This document shows, one piece after another, positions 42,497-48,879 of a stretch of 64,000 bases of DNA. A model generated the notes under the pieces. The model did no database searches and was not told the origin of the DNA. It worked only from the letters and a program-made list of their open reading frames with translations. Source of the stretch: CAVZQN01 sp963837395 (GTDB lineage Bacteria; Acidobacteriota; HRBIN11; JAKEFK01); contig CAWINI010000004.1 of the NCBI GenBank assembly GCA_963837395.1, forward strand, positions 2,356,001 through 2,420,000. Direction: 5' to 3'. The translations under genes and the position numbers were made by a program. The first letter of the stretch is position 1; every line of letters starts with the position of its first letter.

Positions 42497-43808
42497 AGAT
42501 TGAATAAAACTTTGCCCGATAATCCCCTTCTTTAAAAGGAAATCGTTTCTGAAATTCATCAACGGATACTGCGCCGTGTTGAAAGCGCCGTTTGGGAAAG
42601 ATCGGCATTTTCAGGTCAGTGATTGCATGGATTCCACGCGATACGATTTCACCTTTTAATGCATACAATCGCTCATGGCTGCCATCGGTTAATGCGGCAA
42701 ATGGAATTGACTCCGCGATTTCTACAACGGATGGTTTTGTAAATGGACTGAATCCTTCAAATCCATAATGACGTGCAGGAGCATATGTCCGTGTGTACGA
42801 ACGGCTCAATCCACCGCTATATATTAAGGAGTGTTTTATTTTCCCGATGCCCCATCCTTCTTGATATAAAAGCTGATTGTTTACAACACTACGGATTGTG
42901 AGCTCCGGATTTTCTTCAATCGGATAGTCTTTGAGATTTTCATCGCCGCCATCGCCATCAACTAAATATTTCCAATCCGGATAGTTCTTTCGAATTCCAC
43001 TCAGCAATGCCACGCCCATTGCCGCGCATTCGATATCCAATGGCTTATAATCTTCAACAATTTTGATTACTTGAGTTATGTCCAGTGTGGAAGGATCAGC
43101 TTCAATCACTTCAAGAAACAAGTTGAGATCAAGTGATCTCAAAAATTTGTTTGCTTGATCAACATCAGAACTGTTTCCAAGATTCAAAACAAATGCTTTC
43201 AATCGCGCAGGATTCAAATCCATTTTTCGAATCAACCAATAAGTCATCAAGAAAACTGCGCCGCTATCGATTCCACCGGAAAAACAAACTCCGATCGGAG
43301 AATTTTCCGGAATGTGTGAAAGCCATGCACTGATTTCTTTCGCCAGAGTGCTGATATAAAGGTGTCCGATCTGATCGAGATCCTCCGGCAATGAATTTAG
43401 GATCGGACTGAAGAAACGTGTGTACGTTGGATCAGGATCAGGACATCCGATCAAATGGATTTCAACAATGTGATGTGCAGGAACCATCCGTGTATAAGAT
43501 GGATGAAATTGATTGCTGAGTCCTTGTTGTTTGAGCCAATCATAAATTTCATCGATCCTCGTTGCTACGATCAGCACAGGACCATCCGCGCGTTTTGCCA
43601 GAAAATAACGGATCGGTCTATCCAGTGAGCGAGCGATCTTTACAATTTTTCCTTCTGTAGCGATCAGACCAAACGAGCCTTGAATTTCGCGAACTGCTTT
43701 CGGATCGCCACTGAAAATTGTTTGCGTGGCGGCATCAATGCTCATGTTGTAAATCTGATTTACTGACGGATCAATTAAGTCGATCACACTTGCTAGATAT
43801 CGATCCAT
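42489..43808 (-). CDS. Asparagine-synthetase-like ATP pyrophosphatase without glutaminase Cys
   Basis: A 439-residue protein. The C-terminal synthetase domain has the PPi loop VCFSGGIDSGAVFL at about residue 176 and VDGDGGDENLKDYP. The first 150 residues resemble the class II glutaminase fold (GSFGLIATEGKIVKIARSLD) but start MDRYLASVID, lacking the Cys2 nucleophile. It therefore cannot use glutamine and may take ammonia, or form an amide, lactam or acyl-adenylate from another donor. AAGGAGG stands 6 bases before the ATG. It is the first gene of the operon that continues with radical SAM, FAD protein and ligase. Beta-lactam synthetase-type chemistry is an analogy only. Confidence 0.85.
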   Translation of the reverse strand: MDRYLASVIDLIDPSVNQIYNMSIDAATQTIFSGDPKAVREIQGSFGLIATEGKIVKIARSLDRPIRYFLAKRADGPVLIVATRIDEIYDWLKQQGLSNQFHPSYTRMVPAHHIVEIHLIGCPDPDPTYTRFFSPILNSLPEDLDQIGHLYISTLAKEISAWLSHIPENSPIGVCFSGGIDSGAVFLMTYWLIRKMDLNPARLKAFVLNLGNSSDVDQANKFLRSLDLNLFLEVIEADPSTLDITQVIKIVEDYKPLDIECAAMGVALLSGIRKNYPDWKYLVDGDGGDENLKDYPIEENPELTIRSVVNNQLLYQEGWGIGKIKHSLIYSGGLSRSYTRTYAPARHYGFEGFSPFTKPSVVEIAESIPFAALTDGSHERLYALKGEIVSRGIHAITDLKMPIFPKRRFQHGAVSVDEFQKRFPFKEGDYRAKFYSIYE

Positions 43809-43850
43809 GATGTCCTCCTTAATGTTGATTTCTTGAAATTAGGGTACAGC

Positions 43851-43879
43851 TTTACACATGGATGTGAAAGCGCTAGATT
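43851..43879 (+). promoter_or_regulatory. Promoter of tRNA-Ser(TGA)
   Basis: TTTACA (43851-43856), 17-base spacer, TAGATT (43874-43879). The start would be about 8 bases before the tRNA. Confidence 0.5.
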
Positions 43880-43893
43880 ATGATCTACAATTC

Positions 43894-43980
43894 GGAGGGA
43901 TGGCCGAGTGGTTGAAGGCGGCGGTCTTGAAAACCGCTGGGGGTGCAAGCTCCCCGTGGGTTCGAATCCTACTCCCTCCG
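43894..43980 (+). tRNA. tRNA-Ser(TGA)
   Basis: An 87-base class II tRNA. The acceptor stem GGAGGGA pairs with TCCCTCC, discriminator G. Anticodon loop CTTGAAA gives TGA (UCN codons). A long variable arm and GGTTCGAATCC T arm are visible. CCA is not encoded. The DUF4126 gene follows 13 bases later and may be on the same transcript. Confidence 0.96.
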
Positions 43981-43993
43981 CTCTAATAAAATT

Positions 43994-44455
43994 ATGGCAA
44001 TATTATTTTCACTTTTGATCGGCTTCTTTACCGGGTTGCGTTCACTCACACCGGCCGCAGTAACAGCATGGGCTGTTCATTTTGGTTTGTTGAAACCAGA
44101 ACATCCGTTTTCATGGCTTGGTTCATGGCCTTCAGTAATCATTTTCACTGTTCTCGCACTTGGGGAATTGGTTGCGGATAAACTTGCGCGAACAGGCCCT
44201 CGAACAGCGCCTCCAGGTTTGATTGCTCGCATTGTTATGGGCGCCTTAACTGGTGCTTGCATCGCTGCAAGTACAGGAAATGCAGTTTGGATCGGTGCAG
44301 TTTTAGGAATTGCAGGCGCTGTTGCCGGAACTTTTGCTGGCTTCAAAGCACGAACTGAAATTGTAAAAGCATTGCAGATTCCTGACCTGCCTGTCGCTTT
44401 GATGGAAGACTTGATCGCCATTGGCGGAAGTCTGTTGATTGTTTCCCCCTTTTGA
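43994..44455 (+). CDS. DUF4126 membrane protein
   Basis: A 153-residue membrane protein with about five hydrophobic stretches (AILFSLLIGFFTGLRSLTPA, MGALTGACIAAS, AVLGIAGAVAGTFAGFKART). The opening GFFTGLRSLTPAAVTAWA and closing MEDLIAIGGSLLIV are characteristic of DUF4126. Its function is not known. I start it at ATG 43994, 13 bases after the tRNA; no ribosome site precedes it. Tail cleavage of the tRNA by RNase Z would leave a nearly leaderless message. The frame is open upstream into the tRNA, which is not meaningful. Confidence 0.85.
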   Translation: MAILFSLLIGFFTGLRSLTPAAVTAWAVHFGLLKPEHPFSWLGSWPSVIIFTVLALGELVADKLARTGPRTAPPGLIARIVMGALTGACIAASTGNAVWIGAVLGIAGAVAGTFAGFKARTEIVKALQIPDLPVALMEDLIAIGGSLLIVSPF

Positions 44456-44494
44456 TCACTCGTAGCGAAGCGCGTTCAACGGAGACAATCTTCC
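44456..44494 (-). pseudogene. Possible relic of an ADOP permease C-terminus
   Basis: The 39 bases between two convergent stops read, on the minus strand, GRLSPLNALRYE and a stop. The same closing motif (PMIALRYE) ends the permease at 33416. The relic is in frame just after the stop of the CBS gene. With 12 residues the match could be chance. Confidence 0.35.
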
Positions 44495-44950
44495 TTAATT
44501 ATTATTTCCTACCGTTTGAAGGTTCGGTTCTGAGATTTGTTCAACAACTTCAGCGGTTGTTTTCGCATTCAGCTTACGTGCGATATCCGCCTGCGCAACG
44601 ATGCCAGCACATTTGCCATTTTTATCGGCAACTACCATCCTTCGAATCTGATTTTCCTGCATTACATTAATGCAATCTTCCAATGAACCCTCTTCATGAA
44701 CAGTAATGCATGGGGTTGTCATACAATCACCTGCTGTTAACTCCAGAGGATTTTTTCCTTCCGCCACAACCCGAATAGCGATATCACGATCAGTTAACGT
44801 CCCAATTGGCTTCTTACTTTGTTCATTGTCTACAATTGGAATCAGACCACAATCATGCTCCTTCATCAGCCGGGCAACATCCCTCAAATTTGTATTAGAA
44901 ATGCAACAAACCGGATCCGATGTCATCACTTCGCGTACTCTTAGTGCCAT
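44495..44950 (-). CDS. CBS-pair domain protein, copy 1
   Basis: A 151-residue protein of two CBS motifs (REVMTSDPVCCISNTNLRDV and AGDCMTTPCITVHEEGSLED) that together make one Bateman module, which binds adenosine nucleotides or similar ligands. GTLTDRDIAIRVVAEGK and CAGIVAQADIARKL are the second strands. It has no attached effector domain, as in bacterial stand-alone CBS proteins made under redox or starvation stress. A GGAGG site is 8 bases before the ATG; the frame is open to 44965. A second similar protein is 1.4 kb away. Confidence 0.9.
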   Translation of the reverse strand: MALRVREVMTSDPVCCISNTNLRDVARLMKEHDCGLIPIVDNEQSKKPIGTLTDRDIAIRVVAEGKNPLELTAGDCMTTPCITVHEEGSLEDCINVMQENQIRRMVVADKNGKCAGIVAQADIARKLNAKTTAEVVEQISEPNLQTVGNNN

Positions 44951-45113
44951 AATAAAAACCTCCAAATAATTTCGGTATAACTTCTAAATTAGGAATGAAT
45001 TTCAACACTGCCAGAGCCTTGATTTCAGTTCGATCTTGAATATTAATTGCATCAGTTCCAGGTACTAGTACTTGCCTGGTCTGCATCATCAATCAGCTTA
45101 GCCGGAGAAGAAT

Positions 45114-45512
45114 ATGGCGAATATCTCTAACTGGTCACCGCGTTTGCTCAGTGTTTTACGGATTATTGTGGGATTGTTGTTCATGTGTCACGGCGGTCAA
45201 AAACTTTTCAATTGTCCACCTGCAGCGCAACCGATGAACATTCCAATTTTTTCATTTCCAGCTGGAATTGGAGGATTGCTGGAATTTTTCGGTGGGTTAC
45301 TCATTGTATTAGGTCTGTTTACACATCTCGTTGCTTTTATTCTGTCAGGAGAAATGGCAGTAGCCTATTTCATGGCTCATGCACCAAGAGGTTTTTGGCC
45401 GATAAACAATCATGGTGAGCTCGCAGTATTGTACTGCTTTGTGTTTTTGTATTTTGCTGCAGCCGGAGCTGGTCCGCTGAGCCTGGATTATTTAGTGCGG
45501 CGCAAAACTTGA
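45114..45512 (+). CDS. DoxX-family membrane protein
   Basis: A 132-residue protein with four membrane helices. It has the DoxX pattern: SVLRIIVGLLFMCHGGQKLF, GIGGLLEFFGGLLIVLGLFT, and NHGELAVLYCFVFLYFAAAG, ending in GPLSLDYLV. Members take part in thiosulfate or quinol redox reactions or in thiol stress defence; which applies here cannot be told. A GGAG site lies 8 bases before the ATG. It stands between the CBS protein and the response regulator, all linked by stress-type annotation. Confidence 0.9.
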   Translation: MANISNWSPRLLSVLRIIVGLLFMCHGGQKLFNCPPAAQPMNIPIFSFPAGIGGLLEFFGGLLIVLGLFTHLVAFILSGEMAVAYFMAHAPRGFWPINNHGELAVLYCFVFLYFAAAGAGPLSLDYLVRRKT

Positions 45513-45517
45513 TTCAG

Positions 45518-46165
45518 TTACATAAACAGATTATTCATAAGAGCGTAACGGATCAGATCGGCCTCATTGCGAAATCCCAATTTTTCCAACAATCGACTGC
45601 GATAGGTTTTAATCGTGTTCGGACTAAGGCCAAGAGATATCGAAATTTCGACCGTACTTCTGCCTTGTGCCAAATGCACTAATACTTCTTGTTCGCGGTG
45701 AGATAGAGAGCGTTGATTCACATTCTTTTTTGCCGGACGCTTTTTATTTTGATTCAACCATCCTTCTTCATCATAAATATGACCGGCATGGACTCTACGA
45801 ATTGCCCTCAGAAGTTCTTCCATTGCACTATCTTTTTGAAGAAAACCATGAACACCGGCAGCAAAACATTGGGGTGCATATTGAGTGGAAGGATAAACGG
45901 TCAAAACTACAATGCGCGGCTTATCCGGAAAACGCTGCTTGAGTTCTGGAATGATTTCTAATGCATTTCCTTCCGGAAAGGATAAATCCAGTAATAAAAC
46001 ATCTACATTATGGAATTCGTTAATAACTGTCGGAATATCAGCAAGGCGACCTGTCTCGGCAACAACGTCAATTTCTCCTGCAAGTTTTAGAACTTCCTTC
46101 AATCCTTCACGAATTAAAACATGATCGTCAGCGATCATAATTCGAATCTTTCGTGTTTCGATCAT
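45518..46165 (-). CDS. NarL/FixJ-type response regulator
   Basis: A 215-residue regulator. The receiver domain has the acid pair in MIADDHVLIREGL, the phospho-acceptor Asp in VLLLDLSFPEG and Lys in FLQKDSA. The C-terminal LuxR HTH reads LSHREQEVLVHLAQGRSTVE, ISLGLSPNTIKTYRSRLLEK. No histidine kinase is adjacent, so its partner is elsewhere. The start is ATG 46163-46165; the frame is open to 46204. A dyad GTAGC-N7-GCTAC lies 80 bases upstream at 46245-46261 and could be its own operator. Confidence 0.9.
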   Translation of the reverse strand: MIETRKIRIMIADDHVLIREGLKEVLKLAGEIDVVAETGRLADIPTVINEFHNVDVLLLDLSFPEGNALEIIPELKQRFPDKPRIVVLTVYPSTQYAPQCFAAGVHGFLQKDSAMEELLRAIRRVHAGHIYDEEGWLNQNKKRPAKKNVNQRSLSHREQEVLVHLAQGRSTVEISISLGLSPNTIKTYRSRLLEKLGFRNEADLIRYALMNNLFM

Positions 46166-46303
46166 ACCCCAAGAGTATGAGCTACGCTCGAAGAGGAGTA
46201 TCAATGATCCGGCCGATTTCGGGTCATCAAATCAGTCAAAAATAGTAGCCAAATTTGCTACAAGAAAATATCAGGCTAATGTCAAGAACCAGAAAAAATG
46301 GTA

Positions 46304-46326
46304 GAGCCTCGATGCGATCGAGGCTC
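46304..46326 (-). terminator. Rho-independent terminator of CBS copy 2
   Basis: GAGCCTCGAT and ATCGAGGCTC form a perfect 10-bp stem with a 3-base loop. On the minus strand it is followed by TACCATTTTTT, and on the plus strand by GTTATTTT, so it may work both ways. Confidence 0.85.
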
Positions 46327-46345
46327 GTTATTTTAGCTACAGGAT

Positions 46346-46786
46346 TCAATGGTGAGGAAATGATGGCTTCGATATTTCAGCAACAACATCTCCCGTTGTG
46401 GCAGAGTCTTGTAAACGTAGTGCGATATCACTTTGTGATACGACTCCGACAACACCGTTCCCTTTTGATAAAACAGGGATTCGACGAATTTGGTGTGATT
46501 TCATCGAATCTAATGCTTCTTTTAATGAATCATTTTCATTACAAGTAACAACGTTTCTTGTCATAACTTCGGATACTTTTGTTTTTCTCGGTTCACGACC
46601 TGGTGCCACAACCATAATAGCCAGGGCCCTGTCAGTCAAAACCCCAACTAGTTTCGGTACGTTTTCACCTTCTACTACCGGGATCATGCCAACGTCTTGA
46701 ATGCGCATTAAACGCGCTGCAATATCAACGCTGTCCTGAGGGAGGCAACAGGCTGGATCAGGCGTCATAACTTGACTCACTTTCAT
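46346..46786 (-). CDS. CBS-pair domain protein, copy 2
   Basis: A 146-residue Bateman module. It has VSQVMTPDPACCLPQDSVDI with the second CBS VSEVMTRNVVTCNENDSLKE; VLTDRALAIMVVAPGREP and GVVSQSDIALRL close the two. It is similar throughout to copy 1 at 44495. Both share MTxDPxCC, which is unusual and may bind something through the two cysteines. GAGGAGG is 6 bases before the ATG; the frame open to 46879 is longer but unsupported. The gene is divergent from DUF1328 across the 265-base regulatory gap. Confidence 0.9.
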   Translation of the reverse strand: MKVSQVMTPDPACCLPQDSVDIAARLMRIQDVGMIPVVEGENVPKLVGVLTDRALAIMVVAPGREPRKTKVSEVMTRNVVTCNENDSLKEALDSMKSHQIRRIPVLSKGNGVVGVVSQSDIALRLQDSATTGDVVAEISKPSFPHH

Positions 46787-46922
46787 AACAACCTCCTCTA
46801 AGTGCTTATACATAAAAATTATGGATTGCGGTTGAATCGACCAGCCATACTTTTCTCCTGTTTGTTGTCGTAACAGCACTACGGAGATTTAACATCCGCA
46901 TTAAATAGAGCAACATTCGTAT

Positions 46923-46943
46923 TTGTCACAATATGTGCGACAA
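46923..46943. promoter_or_regulatory. Imperfect dyad, candidate operator
   Basis: TTGTCACA and TGCGACAA are inverted with one mismatch around a 5-base centre, in the middle of the divergent gap between CBS copy 2 and DUF1328. On the minus strand TTGTGA within it could be a -35 for the CBS gene. The regulator is unknown. Confidence 0.5.
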
Positions 46944-47051
46944 AAAGCAGATTTTTTGTCTACGATACAACTCCGCGAACTGCGATACTGGCTGAATCCC
47001 TAAAGAGCTACGTTTACCAATGTGAATTGATGAATTCAAAAGGAGGAATCT

Positions 47052-47216
47052 ATGCTGTCCTGGACAATAACTTTTCTAGTAATTGCATTAATTGCGGCAT
47101 TACTTGGATTCGGCGGAATCGCCGGTGCAGCAGCGGGAATTGCGAAGATCTTATTTGTCGTATTCCTAATCGCGTTCGTCGTCTCACTGGTACTGGGCCG
47201 ACGTCCGGTAGTCTGA
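47052..47216 (+). CDS. DUF1328 (YtjA-like) small membrane protein
   Basis: A 54-residue protein with two membrane helices. It begins MLSWTITFLVIALIAALLGF and continues GIAGAAAGIAKILFVVFL, the typical DUF1328 sequence. The function is not known; such genes are often induced by stress and lie near BON or CsbD-type genes. A strong AAAGGAGG ribosome site is 5 bases before the ATG. The BON lipoprotein begins 25 bases after its stop, so they are one operon. Confidence 0.92.
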   Translation: MLSWTITFLVIALIAALLGFGGIAGAAAGIAKILFVVFLIAFVVSLVLGRRPVV

Positions 47217-47241
47217 CAAAAATTAATTGGAGGATCAATAT

Positions 47242-47868
47242 ATGAAAACCTGGATTTTATCAGGCATTTTAGTACTTTGTTTAGCGTTGGGATTTTTGGC
47301 CGGCTGTAATGAAAACAGTTCAAGAGCCGAGCAAAAAGAAAATCCGAATCAAGTTGGTAAAACTGAAACAAGAAGTGATACGGCAATAACAGCCGAACTG
47401 AAAGGAAAAATTACAGAAAGTGATCTTCTTGATCATACCGATATTTCTGTAGAGACTAATAATGGTGTTGTAGCACTTACCGGAACAGTAGCAACAGAAG
47501 CACAAAAAGCTCACGCAGAAGAATTAGCGAAAAATACAACAGGCGTAGTATCGGTAAATAACCAACTCAATCTAAATCCGGATCAAAACAAAGGCATGGT
47601 TGGAAATGCCGAAGAAAAAACTAAGGAAGCATATTCGGAAACAAAGGGTGAGCTTAGTAATGCCCGTATCACATCCGAAGTGAAACTCAAATTCGCCGCT
47701 GATGGTACCGTCAAAGCCTTAAATATTGATGTTGACACAAGCAATGGAGTTGTCACGCTGAATGGAACAGTAAATAGCAGGAAGGAACTTGACCAGGCGG
47801 TACGGTTGGCAAAATCAGTTGATGGCGTTAAACACGTGAAATCAAATCTTACCATCTCGCAGCAATAA
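47242..47868 (+). CDS. Lipoprotein with two BON domains
   Basis: A 208-residue exported protein. The leader TWILSGILVLCLALGFLAGC has a lipobox LAGC. Two BON domains follow: SDTAITAELKGKITESDLLD, VVALTGTVATEAQKAHAEEL, then NARITSEVKLKFAADGTVKA, VVTLNGTVNSRKELDQAVRL. BON domains (as in OsmY) bind phospholipids and are made under osmotic or envelope stress. GGAGG stands 8 bases before the chosen ATG; the frame is open to 47227. A clear terminator follows. Confidence 0.92.
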   Translation: MKTWILSGILVLCLALGFLAGCNENSSRAEQKENPNQVGKTETRSDTAITAELKGKITESDLLDHTDISVETNNGVVALTGTVATEAQKAHAEELAKNTTGVVSVNNQLNLNPDQNKGMVGNAEEKTKEAYSETKGELSNARITSEVKLKFAADGTVKALNIDVDTSNGVVTLNGTVNSRKELDQAVRLAKSVDGVKHVKSNLTISQQ

Positions 47869-47908
47869 AAAAGCTTGAGAGAAGGGTGTGCAGCCCCTTC
47901 TTTCATCT

Positions 47909-47948
47909 GAAGGAAATCGTGCGGATTCTTCCGCACGATTCCTTCTTT
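47909..47948. terminator. Bidirectional terminator between BON and hemQ
   Basis: A long stem: GAAGGAA-TCGTGCGG pairs with CCGCACGA-TTCCTTC around ATTCTT, with one unpaired A, then TTT. A weaker stem GAAGGG/CCCCTTC is at 47881-47900. The two genes converge on it. Confidence 0.85.
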
Positions 47949-47955
47949 AACTGGA

Positions 47956-48774
47956 TTATAACGATGGAGTATTTCCTTCAAGAAATTGAGCTAGATTGTC
48001 AGGGGCAAATTGCAGACCAATATAGAATGGGCCAAATTCAGCGTAGATTGCACTCGCTTCATCAAAACGCATTTCATAAATTAACTTCTTAAACACCAGG
48101 GGATCATCCGCAAACAGGTCAACTCCCCACTCCCAATCATCGAATCCGATTGAACCAGAAATAATTTGCGTAACTTTTCCAGTGTAATGACGTCCGATAA
48201 TTCCATGTTCTAACATCATTTCGCTTCGACGATTGTATTCTTCCTGATACCAATTTTTGGATTCACCGCGACGTTTGTTCATTGGATAAAAACACACATA
48301 TCGGCGGTTGGGGATTTCTGAATATAGGCGGCCTTTCATTCTATTGTGTTGTTCTTTTAACTCTGCTTCAAATGCTTCCTCAAATTCTGGGCTGCCTGGT
48401 TTCAATGAACGTTCTGCAAGTTGCTGATGAATTTTGGCTGTCATTTCATATAAGCCAAGCTCTACGATCGATACATACGAAGTGGTCATTTCTAAATAAT
48501 GTGAAAGTTCGGTCTTAACAAAATTCATTTCACATTGAACTAAATCTTCAAACGATTTTCGGAAGTAAATGATCATCAGCTCCGCTTTGTGCCCGAGCAT
48601 TTTCACCAGAGCAGAGTGTCCTTCTTTCGAATCTCTTAATGTTTGAACTGCTTGAATTGCAATTTCTGAGCGAGCAGCTGGAGTCAGGCTCTGAACCTTT
48701 GGCCAATTAATTCTGAACATATGATGCAAAACACTCCAGCCTTCGAGGGTTTCTGGAACAAAGGGATTGTGCAT
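47956..48774 (-). CDS. hemQ: Coproheme decarboxylase HemQ (chlorite dismutase family)
   Basis: A 272-residue protein of the chlorite-dismutase fold. WSVLHHMFRINW begins the first half, and GHKAELMIIYFRKSFEDL follows. The Tyr of YVCFYPMNKRRGE, as in HemQ where it forms the radical for decarboxylation, is present. HGIIGRHYTGKVTQIISGSI contains conserved His residues, and GFDDWEWGVDLFADDPLVFK and YEMRFDEASAIYAEFGPFYI are highly typical. HemQ converts coproheme III to haem b in the coproporphyrin-dependent pathway. No other hem gene is nearby. Confidence 0.9.
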   Translation of the reverse strand: MHNPFVPETLEGWSVLHHMFRINWPKVQSLTPAARSEIAIQAVQTLRDSKEGHSALVKMLGHKAELMIIYFRKSFEDLVQCEMNFVKTELSHYLEMTTSYVSIVELGLYEMTAKIHQQLAERSLKPGSPEFEEAFEAELKEQHNRMKGRLYSEIPNRRYVCFYPMNKRRGESKNWYQEEYNRRSEMMLEHGIIGRHYTGKVTQIISGSIGFDDWEWGVDLFADDPLVFKKLIYEMRFDEASAIYAEFGPFYIGLQFAPDNLAQFLEGNTPSL

Positions 48775-48807
48775 ATAGTAATTATAGCGTCTAAATCAAA
48801 ACTAACC

Positions 48808-48879
48808 GATGCGAGATACATGATGCGTGATGCGTGCGCTAATAAACCCGCGCATCATGCATCTCGCATCCCGCATCAC
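48808..48879. repeat. Heptamer array with inverted arms (unit GATGCGT)
   Basis: Left units GATGCGA, GATACAT, GATGCGT, GATGCGT (48808-48835) face right units GCATCAT, GCATCTC, GCATCCC, GCATCAC (48852-48879) across a 16-base loop. The last unit contains the kinase stop codon (48876-48878). Confidence 0.85.

Noticed and set aside
39954..43808. Lasso-peptide or other RiPP cluster
   Set aside because: No precursor peptide, leader peptidase or transporter was found around the AsnB-like gene.
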